Assembly: GCA_902610255.1 (NCBI GenBank)
Contig: CACLUX010000001.1
Location: 178,512 to 242,511 of the forward strand
Source: an uncultured Alphaproteobacteria bacterium
GTDB taxonomy: Bacteria; Pseudomonadota; Alphaproteobacteria; HIMB59
Reading direction: 5' to 3'
DNA: 64,000 nt
The notes below the pieces were generated by a model. The model worked only from the letters and a program-made list of their open reading frames with translations. It ran no database searches and was not told where the DNA came from. The position numbers were made by a program, and so were the translations under genes. Positions 56,104-64,000 of the stretch are shown here, piece after piece; the stretch's first letter is position 1; every line of letters starts with the position of its first letter.

Positions 56104-56712
56104 ATGGATAAGTTTCATTCCTTAAAAGGTATCGCAGCTCCTTTACCAATTGTTAATATCGATACTGATATGATCATCCCAAAGCAATTTCTCAAGACAA
56201 TTAAAAGAACTGGTCTTGGTGTAAGTTTGTTTTATGAGATGAGATATGATAACGATGGAAACCTCATTAAAGATTTTGTTTTGAATACATCTCCTTTTGA
56301 TCAGTCAAAAATTTTGGTTGCTGGTGATAATTTTGGTTGTGGGTCAAGTAGAGAGCACGCCCCTTGGTCTCTTAAAGATTTTGGAATAAGGGTCGTAATT
56401 TCAACAAGTTTTGCAGATATTTTTTATAATAATTGCTTTCAAAATGGAATTTTACCGATTGTTGTCAGTCCTGAAAACCTTGATCAGTTAATGACAGCAG
56501 CTAAAAATCAAATTGAGTTCAATATTGACCTTCCGGAGCAAATCATTAAAGCTGGCAATCATTCAATCAATTTTGAAATTGAAGAATTCAGAAAAGAAAG
56601 ACTTTTGCAGGGATTAGACGATATAGGCATTACCCTTGGTTACCAAGACAAAATAAATGCTTACGAAGAGGATAAAAAAAATAAAAAACCCTGGTTATTT
56701 AAAGATACTTAA
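56104..56712 (+). CDS. leuD: 3-isopropylmalate dehydratase small subunit
   Basis: 202 residues. [14 protein letters not shown] near the start, [15 protein letters not shown] and a [12 protein letters not shown] block are the LeuD signatures. Forms the swivel domain of the LeuCD hydratase. leuB begins on the next base. Confidence 0.95.
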   Translation: MDKFHSLKGIAAPLPIVNIDTDMIIPKQFLKTIKRTGLGVSLFYEMRYDNDGNLIKDFVLNTSPFDQSKILVAGDNFGCGSSREHAPWSLKDFGIRVVISTSFADIFYNNCFQNGILPIVVSPENLDQLMTAAKNQIEFNIDLPEQIIKAGNHSINFEIEEFRKERLLQGLDDIGITLGYQDKINAYEEDKKNKKPWLFKDT

Positions 56713-57795
56713 ATGAGTTCTAAAATTCTAGTTTTGCCAGGAGATGGCATAGGTGTGGAAGTTGCTGATCAAGCAATTAGAGTAATTGAAAAATTAAATG
56801 AGCAAGGCCTTAATGCTAGCTATGAAAAAGATTTAGTTGGAGGTGCTTCATATGATGTTAATGGCGAACCTTTAACTAACTCTGTTTTAGAGAAAGCAAA
56901 AAATTCAGATGCTATATTATTGGGAGCAGTTGGTGGATCAAAGTGGGATGACGTAGAAAGATCAAAAAGACCAGAGGCTGGACTTTTAGGTTTGAGGAAA
57001 GAATTAGAACTTTTTGCAAATCTGAGACCTGCTTTAGTTTTTGATGCTCTTGTTTCAGCTTCAACTTTAAAAAATGAAGTGGTAAACAATTTAGATATTA
57101 TGATTGTAAGAGAATTGACTGGTGGAGTATATTTTGGTCAACCTCGAGGAATAGAGGACACACCAAATGGTAAGAAAGCGATCGACACACAAATATATCA
57201 CGATTACGAAATAGATAGAATTGCTAGAGTTGCTTTTGATTTAGCCAGGAAAAGAAATAATAAAGTGACATCTGTTGAGAAAGCTAACGTTATGGAAACA
57301 GGCGTACTCTGGAGGGAGATTGTGAAAGAAACTCATAAAGATTTTTCAGATATTACACTAGAAAATATGTTAGCAGATAATTGTGCCATGCAACTTGTTA
57401 GAAACCCAAAACAATTTGATGTAATAGTTACAGATAACCTTTTTGGAGATCTGCTGAGTGATTGTGCTGCTATGCTGACTGGTTCGCTTGGAATGTTACC
57501 ATCGGCATCATTGGGTGAAGAAAAAAATGGCAAAAGACATGGACTTTTTGAGCCTGTTCATGGAAGTGCCCCTGATATTGCAGGTCAAGATAAAGCAAAT
57601 CCAATCGCCACTATTTTAAGTTTGTCTATGATGCTAAAATATAATCTCAATAAACAAGAGTTATCAAATAAAGTAGAAAGTGCTGTCCAACAAATTCTCT
57701 CTGAGGGTTACAGAACTGGAGACATTTATACAAATGAAGACCAAACTCTTGTTTCCTGTTCTAAAATGGGCGATTTAATAATTGAGAGAATTTAA
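56713..57795 (+). CDS. leuB: 3-isopropylmalate dehydrogenase
   Basis: 360 residues. GDGIGVEV at 10-17, LGAVGG, ELFANLRPA, RELTGGVYFGQPRG, then VTSVEKANVM, NLFGDLLSDCAAMLTGSLG, and LFEPVHGSAPDIAGQ. NAD-dependent oxidative decarboxylation in leucine synthesis. Follows leuD with no gap. Confidence 0.96.
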   Translation: MSSKILVLPGDGIGVEVADQAIRVIEKLNEQGLNASYEKDLVGGASYDVNGEPLTNSVLEKAKNSDAILLGAVGGSKWDDVERSKRPEAGLLGLRKELELFANLRPALVFDALVSASTLKNEVVNNLDIMIVRELTGGVYFGQPRGIEDTPNGKKAIDTQIYHDYEIDRIARVAFDLARKRNNKVTSVEKANVMETGVLWREIVKETHKDFSDITLENMLADNCAMQLVRNPKQFDVIVTDNLFGDLLSDCAAMLTGSLGMLPSASLGEEKNGKRHGLFEPVHGSAPDIAGQDKANPIATILSLSMMLKYNLNKQELSNKVESAVQQILSEGYRTGDIYTNEDQTLVSCSKMGDLIIERI

Positions 57796-57796
57796 G

Positions 57797-58828
57797 TTGG
57801 CTTCTTCTAAAAAACCTAAAATTGCTGTTGTCGGAGCAACTGGAAATGTCGGTAGAGAGGTTTTAGATATTATTGATGAAAAAGAAATTCAATATTCTGA
57901 TTTAATCGCTTTAGCTTCTTCTCGTTCTAAAGGAAACACAATTGATTACGGAGAAAACAAGTCTGTTGTAGTAGGAGACTTAGCTGAATATGATTTTTCT
58001 GATACTGACATAGCTATTTTTTCACCAGGTGCGAAAGTTTCAAGTGAGTTTGCTCCTAAAGCTGCTAAGCAAGGTTGTATAGTAATTGACAATACCTCTC
58101 ATTTTCGAACAGATCCAGATGTCCCATTAGTAGTCGCTGAGGTCAATCCTGAGGCGTTAAAAGACTTTAGAAAAAAAAATATCATTTCTAATCCTAATTG
58201 TTCAACTATGGGGATGCTAGTTGCGGTTAAACCTTTGCATGATCATTTCAAAGTTAAAAGAATTGTTGTTTCAACTTATCAATCAGTATCTGGTGCAGGT
58301 AAAGAAGCTGCAGATGAATTATTCAATCAAACTAAATCAATCTATGCAAATGAAGCAGTAGTGAAAGAAAAATTTACTAAACAAATTGCTTTTAATGTTA
58401 TCCCGCATATAGATGTTTTCTTAGAGGACGGTCAAACCAAAGAAGAGTGGAAAATGTACAATGAAACAAAAAAAATTCTTGATCAAAACATTGAACTAAC
58501 TGCAACTTGTGTTCGAGTACCAGTATTTATATCTCATTCACTAGCTGTAAACATCGAGTTTGAAAAGCCTTATGATGAAGACCAAATAAGAGAAATTTTT
58601 AAGAAATCCCCTGGTCTGAAAATGATTGATTACCGTGCTGATGAGGGGTACGTAACTCCGATCGAATCTGCAGGTTTAGACCCTGTTTACGTAAGCAGAA
58701 TTAGAAGAGACTCTACTATTCCAAATGGTCTTAATTTCTGGTGCGTGTCTGACAATTTAAGAAAGGGAGCTGCTTTAAACACTGTACAAATAGCAGAAAT
58801 CTTGATCAAAGATTATTTAAGCTCTTAG
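57797..58828 (+). CDS. asd: Aspartate-semialdehyde dehydrogenase
   Basis: 343 residues from TTG 57797, just after the leuB stop; an upstream TTG at 57782 would overlap leuB. VVGATGNVGREV at the NADP site, SNPNCSTMGMLVAVKPLHD with the catalytic Cys, YQSVSGAG, and RVPVFISHS. Reduces aspartyl phosphate for DAP, lysine, threonine and methionine. Ends with a 23-base overlap with the convergent kinase gene. Confidence 0.95.
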   Translation: MASSKKPKIAVVGATGNVGREVLDIIDEKEIQYSDLIALASSRSKGNTIDYGENKSVVVGDLAEYDFSDTDIAIFSPGAKVSSEFAPKAAKQGCIVIDNTSHFRTDPDVPLVVAEVNPEALKDFRKKNIISNPNCSTMGMLVAVKPLHDHFKVKRIVVSTYQSVSGAGKEAADELFNQTKSIYANEAVVKEKFTKQIAFNVIPHIDVFLEDGQTKEEWKMYNETKKILDQNIELTATCVRVPVFISHSLAVNIEFEKPYDEDQIREIFKKSPGLKMIDYRADEGYVTPIESAGLDPVYVSRIRRDSTIPNGLNFWCVSDNLRKGAALNTVQIAEILIKDYLSS

Positions 58829-59606
58829 CTTTAAATCTTTTTTTTCTTTTTTTAGATCGTATTTTATTTTTTAGCAAAATATCATAAATATCATTCGTAA
58901 CATTTTCTAGTATTTCTCTTGTTGTATTTTTTTTATAGATATAGTGAGCATATAAAGCTGTAGATTGGTCGCCAGCTCCATGAAATCTTTCTTTAAAATT
59001 TATGTAAGGTGTTTCTATGAAAAAAATCTCTCTTTTATTACAAATAATATTTAATATTTTTTTATTTTTTGGAATGCTTCTTATTAATACTTGACTATTA
59101 AACTTCCTCGTAAACGATTTGAGGTCAGTTATGATCTCGCTAATACTATAGTTTTTTACATCTTTATTATTTAAGTATGACCACTCAAAAAAATTTGCTG
59201 ATACATATTTAACTTTTGTTATTACTTTTTTAAAAAAATTTGCAACGTCTTTTTCTACATATAGACCTATTCCTATATCTCCCATTACAGGGTCTAAAAC
59301 AATTCTATTTTGCACATTAATAATTTTACCAATCGATTTTGAAATCTTTGAGTTGGGTGTGTAGCCAATAATTGTTAAATCATTTAAGCTTAATTTATAT
59401 GTTTTCCTAACTTTATTAAAAATTACCCATGGATTTAAACTGTTGTTATTGATTTGAAGGGTGCCTTTTACAGCTTTATGAGATGTTAAAATTACAGTCG
59501 GTATCTCATAAATGTTATAACCCTTGTCACTTAAGATTGATCGAGCGGCATGATTTCCAACTTTATCATTTAAGACAGTAGACTGAATACTAACTATATT
59601 CCTCAT
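58806..59606 (-). CDS. Pyridoxal kinase (PdxK/PdxY type)
   Basis: 266 residues. Ribokinase fold: starts MRNIVSIQSTVLNDKVGNHAA, IVLDPVMGD in the middle, and the anion-hole/catalytic FHGAGDQSTALYAHY near the end (usual GTGD). Phosphorylates pyridoxal for PLP salvage. The C-terminal ~20 residues are very Lys/Arg-rich, partly because they are the antisense of the asd end. Between PdxK and PdxY I cannot choose. Confidence 0.82.
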   Translation of the reverse strand: MRNIVSIQSTVLNDKVGNHAARSILSDKGYNIYEIPTVILTSHKAVKGTLQINNNSLNPWVIFNKVRKTYKLSLNDLTIIGYTPNSKISKSIGKIINVQNRIVLDPVMGDIGIGLYVEKDVANFFKKVITKVKYVSANFFEWSYLNNKDVKNYSISEIITDLKSFTRKFNSQVLIRSIPKNKKILNIICNKREIFFIETPYINFKERFHGAGDQSTALYAHYIYKKNTTREILENVTNDIYDILLKNKIRSKKRKKRFKAKSLNNL

Positions 59607-59631
59607 ATTTTAGTACCTATTTCTTCAAAGG

Positions 59632-59658
59632 TTGTCATTGTTTCCACAATAATATAAA
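59632..59658 (+). promoter_or_regulatory. Candidate sigma-70 promoter for sodB
   Basis: TTGTCA (59632-59637), 15-base spacer, TATAAA (59653-59658), about 38 bases before the sodB ATG. The spacer is short, so confidence is limited; AAAGGA precedes the start codon. Confidence 0.35.
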
Positions 59659-59695
59659 AAATACGCATTAAGAATTTTAATTAAAGGAAATAAAT

Positions 59696-60289
59696 ATGAC
59701 TTTTGAATTACCAAGCTTACCTTATGCAAATGATGCTTTAGCTCCATATATGTCATCAGAAACTCTTGATTTCCATCATGGCAAACATCATCAAACATAT
59801 GTAACAAATTTAAATAATCTTGTTAAAGACACTGATATGAAAGACTCTTCTCTTGAGGAAATAGTTGTAAAATCAAGTAAAGACTCATCGATGGCAGGAA
59901 TTTTTAATAATGCAGGTCAACATTGGAACCATATTTTATTTTGGCAATGTATGAAACCCAATGGGGGAGGCTCTATGCCGTCCGAATTGGAGAGTAGAAT
60001 TATATCAGACCTAGGAGGGATTGATCAATTCAAAGAAGCTTTTATTCAGGCAGGAACAACTCAATTTGGTTCTGGATGGGCTTGGCTTGCCATCGATAAT
60101 GGTAAATTAGTGGTCACTAAGTCACCTAATGCTTCTAATCCTCTAGTTGATGGAATGAAGCCAATACTGGGATGTGACGTATGGGAACACTCTTATTATA
60201 TAGATTATAGAAACAAACGACCTGATTATTTAAAAGCTTTTTTAGATAGTCTAGTAAACTGGGAATTTGTTGCTTCGCAATTAGATTAA
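59696..60289 (+). CDS. sodB: Iron superoxide dismutase
   Basis: 197 residues. Metal ligands H27 (DFHHGKHHQTYV), H79 (QHWNH), and the late Asp/His in CDVWEHSYY. Gln75 in NNAGQHWNH is where iron SODs carry it (manganese enzymes have it near 146, where this one reads TQFGSGWAWL). Cytoplasmic, no signal peptide. A good terminator follows. Confidence 0.93.
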   Translation: MTFELPSLPYANDALAPYMSSETLDFHHGKHHQTYVTNLNNLVKDTDMKDSSLEEIVVKSSKDSSMAGIFNNAGQHWNHILFWQCMKPNGGGSMPSELESRIISDLGGIDQFKEAFIQAGTTQFGSGWAWLAIDNGKLVVTKSPNASNPLVDGMKPILGCDVWEHSYYIDYRNKRPDYLKAFLDSLVNWEFVASQLD

Positions 60290-60294
60290 ATATT

Positions 60295-60328
60295 AGGGCT
60301 GCTTATAAAAAAGCAGCCCTATTTTTTT
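60295..60328 (+). terminator. Rho-independent terminator after sodB
   Basis: AGGGCTGC (60295-60302) pairs with GCAGCCCT (60313-60320) across a 10-base loop, followed by T7. The complementary strand is also A-rich, so it may also serve the convergent heat-shock gene. Confidence 0.88.
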
Positions 60329-60330
60329 AT

Positions 60331-60780
60331 TTAAGCTGATAAAAGTTTAGAATTCGTATTAACTTTTATTTTTCTAGGTTTTTGGTGTTCAGGTATTTCT
60401 CTTTCAAGATTTATACTTAACAGACCATTATTTAAATCAGCCTCTATAACTTTTACAGTATCAGCTAACTCAAACTTTCTCTCAAAATTTCTGTTGGCAA
60501 TTCCTCGATAAAGATACTCTGATTTATTCATAGTTTTATCTTCACCCATTTCACCTTTAACAGTCAAAAGATTACCCTCTTGGGATATATCTATTTGGTC
60601 CTCACCAAAACCGGCGATAGCCATGGTAATTTGGTAAATATTTTTGTCATGTTTGACTATATTATAAGGTGGATAAGAAGCACCTTTATTGTTCGTAGAA
60701 AAGACGGTATCAAAAAGTTTATCAAACTCATCGAAACCAACTGATGATCTCCATAGAGGAGATAAGTCAAATGTAGTCAT
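60331..60780 (-). CDS. Small heat-shock protein (Hsp20/IbpA type)
   Basis: 149 residues. Alpha-crystallin domain at ~35-130 (YQITMAIAGFGEDQIDISQEGNLLTVKG ... YLYRGIANRNFERKFEL ... DLNNGLLSINLER) with the short conserved end IPEHQKPRKIKV. ATP-independent holdase in the cytoplasm. Regulation is visible: a sigma-32-like promoter and an SD-containing hairpin lie upstream (separate entries). Confidence 0.92.
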   Translation of the reverse strand: MTTFDLSPLWRSSVGFDEFDKLFDTVFSTNNKGASYPPYNIVKHDKNIYQITMAIAGFGEDQIDISQEGNLLTVKGEMGEDKTMNKSEYLYRGIANRNFERKFELADTVKVIEADLNNGLLSINLEREIPEHQKPRKIKVNTNSKLLSA

Positions 60781-60811
60781 AATTAACCTCCTTAAGCGTT
60801 AATTGTTAATT
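60781..60811 (-). promoter_or_regulatory. SD-sequestering hairpin in the hsp20 leader (possible RNA thermometer)
   Basis: On the minus strand AATTAAC occurs twice in tandem (60811-60805 and 60804-60798), and its complement GTTAATT (60787-60781) lies between the SD and the ATG. The SD AAGGAGG overlaps the 10-base loop, and the 7-bp stem is all A/U but one pair, so it would melt easily. Two registers are possible. Confidence 0.45.
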
Positions 60812-60868
60812 GCAGTTTTTAAACCTGCGTTAATAAAGAAATTCCAAATGGCAATTTCTCTTATTATT

Positions 60869-60897
60869 AATTTGGGATTTCAATTTTGAATTTCAAG
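60869..60897 (-). promoter_or_regulatory. Sigma-32-type heat-shock promoter for hsp20
   Basis: Minus-strand CTTGAA (60897-60892), 15-base spacer, then CCCAAATT (60876-60869), close to the RpoH consensus CTTGAA-N(11-15)-CCCCATNT. It lies about 90 bases upstream of the hsp20 ATG. Confidence 0.7.
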
Positions 60898-60946
60898 ACT
60901 TTCAAATTGACTGTTGGATCATTTTTTTAGAAGATAGGCTCCTTTA

Positions 60947-61918
60947 ATGTATTCAATTGTTGCAAATAAGCCAGGTGGTACAAGCGTTCTTCAAAGGAAA
61001 AGTATTGATCTCACTGACCTTAAATCGAATGAAATTTTGATTAAAAATAGAGCAATTGGAGTAAATTTCATCGATATTTATTTTAGAGCAGGGTTATATC
61101 CTTGGCCTGTTGACAAAGATCTTGTTTTAGGCTCTGAAGGTGCAGGCGAGGTTGAAGCTATAGGCTCTAATGTTACAAAGTTTAAAATAGGGGATCGCGT
61201 AGCATATGCCCAACCTAATAATGCATACGCAACACATAGAATGATATCAGAGGATCTCGTAGTTTCTATCCCAGATAGCATATCTTTCGATCAAGCAGCC
61301 GCATCAATTCTAAAAGGACTAACAGTAAAGTATCTTGTTTGTGACAGTTATAAGTTAAAAAGTAATCATGAGATTTTATTTCATGCTGCGGCTGGAGGCG
61401 TAGGATTGATCGCAGGCCAATGGATAAAAGACATTGGTGCAAAATTAATAGGAACAGCTGGTAATTCAGAAAAATGCGAGCTAGCAAAGCAAAGAGGCTT
61501 TGACGAGGTTATAAACTACTCTGAAAAAAATTTTTTAGATGAAGTATTAAAAATCACAAATAATAAAGGTCTTGACGTGGTTTATGACAGCGTTGGCAAA
61601 GATACAATGTTTCAATCATTTAAATGTTTAAAAAAACATGGGATGTTAGTTAGCTTTGGTCAATCATCAGGACCATATAAAGACATTCAAATGACAGATC
61701 TTGCATTTGGTTCTTTTTATTTAACTCGACCTACACTATTCCATTTTTACGCTAATAGAGAGTGGCTTGAAATTGCAAGTCATAAATTATTTGAGATGAT
61801 TGCAAAAGATAAAATTAAATTGGATAAAATTACAAAATATGACCTTGATAATGTTGCTGACGCTCATACAGATATGGAAAATAGAAAGACTTCGGGATCT
61901 ATTGTCCTAAAGATTTAA
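60947..61918 (+). CDS. NADPH:quinone oxidoreductase (MDR family)
   Basis: 323 residues of the zinc-free medium-chain dehydrogenase type. The MDR N-terminal part has VNFIDIYFRAGLYPWP and GSEGAGEVEAIG. The cofactor site AAAGGVGLIAGQW and the NADPH-selecting loop GTAGNSEKCELAKQ follow, then YDSVGKDTM. No catalytic zinc cysteines. Qor-type enzyme; natural substrate unknown. The 3' end overlaps the aminotransferase gene by 20 bases. Confidence 0.88.
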   Translation: MYSIVANKPGGTSVLQRKSIDLTDLKSNEILIKNRAIGVNFIDIYFRAGLYPWPVDKDLVLGSEGAGEVEAIGSNVTKFKIGDRVAYAQPNNAYATHRMISEDLVVSIPDSISFDQAAASILKGLTVKYLVCDSYKLKSNHEILFHAAAGGVGLIAGQWIKDIGAKLIGTAGNSEKCELAKQRGFDEVINYSEKNFLDEVLKITNNKGLDVVYDSVGKDTMFQSFKCLKKHGMLVSFGQSSGPYKDIQMTDLAFGSFYLTRPTLFHFYANREWLEIASHKLFEMIAKDKIKLDKITKYDLDNVADAHTDMENRKTSGSIVLKI

Positions 61919-63248
61919 CTTCACTAAATACTTCTTTAAGAGTTTTCTCTAGAGTATCAAATATTATACCCATCTCCTCCTCTGATGTAATAAAAGGGGG
62001 ACATAACACAATTGATGGGCCAAGAGGTCTACATATCAAACCATTTTCAATACACTTATTAGCAACTCGCTCACCAATGGATATCGAACCATCGAAGGGT
62101 AGTTTATTTTTTTTATCTTGAACCATCTCTAAAGCACCCATAAGTCCAATGCCGCGAGACTCACCTATAAACTCTAAATCTTCAAAGTTCTTTAAACCTC
62201 CCATAAAAATTGGCTCAAGGTGTCTAACATTTTCAATCATTTTCTCATTAATAATAATATCAATTGCTTCTAGCGCTAGGGCACAACCTACAGGGTGTCC
62301 ACCGGCTGTGAAGCCATGAAAAAATTCCTCTGCCTCATAAGAAGCCTCCATCATTTCTTTTGTCATTTTTTCTCCTAAAATAACCGCACCAAGTGGAAAG
62401 AAACCTGATGTGATACATTTAGAGGCAATAATAATATCGGGATCAATATTGTATGTTTGAGATCCCCATAAGTTACCAGTTCTACCAAAACCACAAATTA
62501 CCTCATCAGCAATAAATGGAATATTGTATTTTTTTAAAATTTTTTGAACTATCTCAAAATATCCTTTTGAGGGAGGGATCACACCACCTGCCCCCATAAC
62601 AGGTTCTGCAAAAAAACCTGCAATGGTGTCAGGTCCCTCTTTTAAAATCAAATTTTCTAAATCTTCACCCATTCTTTTGGTAAACATTTCCTCACTCTCT
62701 TTTTCTAAGCCATATTTCCAATAATGAGGACAAGCTGAATGTATAAAACCATCTAGGGGTAATCCAAATTCACTATTATATGGTTTTCCTGTCATCGAAG
62801 CAGAAACAGCCGTTACACCATGATAAGAATTTATTCGAGTAATTATTTTCCTTCGATTGGGATGCCCTTTTCTTTTATTAATAAACCATAATAATTTTAC
62901 AGTAGTGTCATTAGCTTCAGATCCAGAGTTTGTAAAAAAAACTTTACCATCTGTGAAAGGAGATATTTCAATTAATTTATCTGCAAGTTCTACAGCTGGT
63001 TCAGATATTCTTCCAAAAAAAGCGTGGTAACCAGAAAATTTTTCATATTGTTTTTTTGCTGTTTCAACCATTCTAGGATGATCGAAACCAACCACAGAAT
63101 TCCATAATCCTGAATTGGCATCTAAATATTTTTTTCCATCTTGATCATAAACATATATCCCCTTCGCTTGGTTTAAAACAATAGGACCAAGTACATTTAA
63201 ATTTTTAAGATCGGTAAAACCATGCAAAACTTTATCTGTGTTAATCAT
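61899..63248 (-). CDS. Class III (omega) aminotransferase
   Basis: 449 residues. PLP-fold type I: NSGSEANDTTVKL, cofactor-contact DEV at 248-250, PLP-Lys K277 in IIIASKCITSGFFPLGA, and TAGGHPVGCA for the second subunit contact. N-terminal LWNSVVGFDHPRM and YHAFFGRISEP are those of putrescine/taurine/beta-alanine:pyruvate transaminases. The substrate cannot be fixed. A 41-residue membrane peptide gene directly precedes it (TAA-ATG). Confidence 0.9.
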   Translation of the reverse strand: MINTDKVLHGFTDLKNLNVLGPIVLNQAKGIYVYDQDGKKYLDANSGLWNSVVGFDHPRMVETAKKQYEKFSGYHAFFGRISEPAVELADKLIEISPFTDGKVFFTNSGSEANDTTVKLLWFINKRKGHPNRRKIITRINSYHGVTAVSASMTGKPYNSEFGLPLDGFIHSACPHYWKYGLEKESEEMFTKRMGEDLENLILKEGPDTIAGFFAEPVMGAGGVIPPSKGYFEIVQKILKKYNIPFIADEVICGFGRTGNLWGSQTYNIDPDIIIASKCITSGFFPLGAVILGEKMTKEMMEASYEAEEFFHGFTAGGHPVGCALALEAIDIIINEKMIENVRHLEPIFMGGLKNFEDLEFIGESRGIGLMGALEMVQDKKNKLPFDGSISIGERVANKCIENGLICRPLGPSIVLCPPFITSEEEMGIIFDTLEKTLKEVFSEVKSLGQ

Positions 63249-63374
63249 TTAATCTACAACCTCATATAAACTTTCTAAAATTGGAATATTTCTAAATGGA
63301 ATATCCACTAATCCTGTATCAGCAAGAAAATATCCAATAAAAAAGAAGAGTATCATGAAAATTAACTTCAACAT
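63249..63374 (-). CDS. Small membrane peptide (41 residues) upstream of the aminotransferase
   Basis: Short frame whose stop TAA is followed at once by the aminotransferase ATG. The product starts MLKLIFMILFFFIGYFLAD (one membrane helix) and ends in a short soluble tail (GLVDIPFRNIPILESLYEVVD). Not a family I recognise. The tight junction, plausible helix and clean tail argue for a real gene; poor SD (AGAG) argues against. Confidence 0.45.
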   Translation of the reverse strand: MLKLIFMILFFFIGYFLADTGLVDIPFRNIPILESLYEVVD

Positions 63375-63400
63375 CTCTAAAAAAAGATAATATAGAAATG

Positions 63401-63436
63401 AAAAAAAAGGGTTAGAACAATTTGTCCTAACCCTTT
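63401..63436 (-). terminator. Terminator hairpin of a minus-strand transcript
   Basis: AAAGGGTTAG (63406-63415) pairs with CTAACCCTTT (63427-63436) across an 11-base loop; on the minus strand eight T follow (complement of A at 63401-63408). It ends a transcript coming from the 63440-63600 region. Confidence 0.7.
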
Positions 63437-63609
63437 AAGAAAGAAGTGGCCCACTAAGAAAAAAACCGCTTCTATAAGGCTGTAAAAAGAGATTAATCTT
63501 TTATTTTCGATTATAATAAGGGGTAAAAATAACATCAAGAAAATTGAAATAACCACAATATATAGAATAAATTAGATCTATATGCTACTAAACTTAGTTA
63601 AATCAGAAA
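63437..63609. other. Intergenic region with hairpins, candidate small RNA on the minus strand
   Basis: No gene I can support. It contains a second hairpin (AGAAGTGG 63442-63449 with CCGCTTCT downstream) and an A/T-rich part. Together with the terminator at 63401-63436 it could encode a minus-strand RNA of about 120-180 bases. A 52-codon open frame crosses the terminator here and is probably not coding. Confidence 0.3.
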
Positions 63610-64000
63610 ATGAGTATCTTTAGATTCCTAGATAATATTCCGACTGTTTTTTTTTCAATTATTTGGATTGGATTACTGGGTGCAATTACATTAGGGGCAC
63701 CTTATATTTTTATTGAGGACATAAAGCTATTAACCACAATTCAAGATAATGAATTTGTTTCAAATTTTTCAGATTTTGCAAATCCACATTTGATATTTCT
63801 TAAAATTACCTCAAAGCTTACAAATTTTTTTGACTTAAATAATTACTTTCTATTTAGACTACCAAATTTTATATACTTAGGATTACTAATTTTGGTTACA
63901 TATAAAATTATTAAATTAAAATTTTATGACCTCAACTATTTAATGCCTCTTACAGCAGTGATGTTAAGTGGCGCAATTTTAATTTCAATGATAACCATTG
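63610..64000 (+). CDS. GT-C-like membrane glycosyltransferase, N-terminal part (cut by window edge)
   Basis: 130 residues visible, running off the right edge. One membrane helix (~14-34), a loop, a helix pair with PHLIFLKITSKL and FLFRLPNFIYLGLLILVTYKI, then more helices. The 'P-H-L...L-F-R-L-P' layout is that of PMT/ArnT-like GT-C glycosyltransferase N-termini, but the catalytic Asp region is not clear (IEDIKLL could be it). Tentative; a plain polytopic membrane protein is possible. Confidence 0.4.
   Translation, partial: MSIFRFLDNIPTVFFSIIWIGLLGAITLGAPYIFIEDIKLLTTIQDNEFVSNFSDFANPHLIFLKITSKLTNFFDLNNYFLFRLPNFIYLGLLILVTYKIIKLKFYDLNYLMPLTAVMLSGAILISMITI

Noticed and set aside
63374..63530. 52-codon minus-strand frame crossing the terminator hairpin
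   Set aside because: It runs through the stem and T-tract of a terminator and has no SD; hydrophobic content is expected from T-rich DNA.
1..64000. Insertion sequences, integrases, phage genes or att sites
   Set aside because: No transposase or integrase motifs and no flanking direct repeats were seen, also not beside tRNA-Arg.

Overview
This window is AT-rich DNA from an alphaproteobacterium. GcrA, CarD, an ECF sigma/ChrR pair, a FYDLN-type zinc-ribbon protein, ccmABCDEFGH, and the orders dapF-mtaB-ftsY-ispZ and ffh-rpsP-rimM-trmD-rplS together fit that class. The low GC, short or overlapping intergenic spaces (many ATGA, TAATG and TGATG junctions), minimal versions of conserved proteins and general gene content suggest a streamlined marine lineage such as HIMB59/AEGEAN-169-like bacteria. 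That placement is inference; no rRNA gene is present.

Layout. 1-5 kb: end of rsmB, then acs, an EVE-domain gene and tsaD on the minus strand, facing a mitofilin-like/truncated HemY-like pair. 5-9.7 kb: DMT transporter, Bax-inhibitor-1 protein, Tas aldo/keto reductase, PhhB-like dehydratase, DUF3429 protein, and an ECF sigma with a ChrR-like cupin regulator. 9.7-11.4 kb: an IalB-like secreted protein and argG. 11.4-27.5 kb: the striking region. It holds a divergent TolC-like lipoprotein fused to cadherin-like and SPOR domains, a 3101-residue VCBS-repeat giant protein with LEPR and DUF4347 domains, and three downstream genes (a small HlyD, a GAF-TM-HlyD protein, and a PqqD-like/M50/HlyD fusion). 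I see no ABC ATPase for this export set and no RTX repeats in the giant protein. 27.5-34.6 kb: an ABM-like protein, folD, yggT, two bactofilins and a polar amino-acid ABC transporter (ATPase on the minus strand; binding protein, an amine/amino-acid oxidase and two permeases on the plus strand).

34.6-39.8 kb: a full cytochrome c maturation operon on the minus strand, including a 43-codon ccmD. 39.9-45.5 kb: a Lys/Ala histone-like protein, Suv3-like helicase, TerB-like protein, FdxA, CarD with a histone-like N-terminal tail, FYDLN protein, rpmF and recX. Then come tRNA-Arg(CCT), gcrA, pgk, ispZ, ftsY, mtaB and dapF. 50.8-58.8 kb: one long plus-strand block with SRP/translation genes (ffh, rpsP, rimM, trmD, rplS) followed by leucine and aspartate-family biosynthesis (leuC, leuD, leuB, asd). 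58.8-64 kb: pyridoxal kinase, Fe-SOD, a small heat-shock protein behind a sigma-32-type promoter, quinone oxidoreductase, class III aminotransferase, a tiny membrane peptide, and the start of a GT-C-like membrane protein cut by the window edge.

The genes are mostly housekeeping. The giant-protein locus is the accessory element most likely to be an incompletely described system: a surface protein with its own envelope-spanning adaptors, an M50 membrane protein and a septum-targeted outer-membrane channel.
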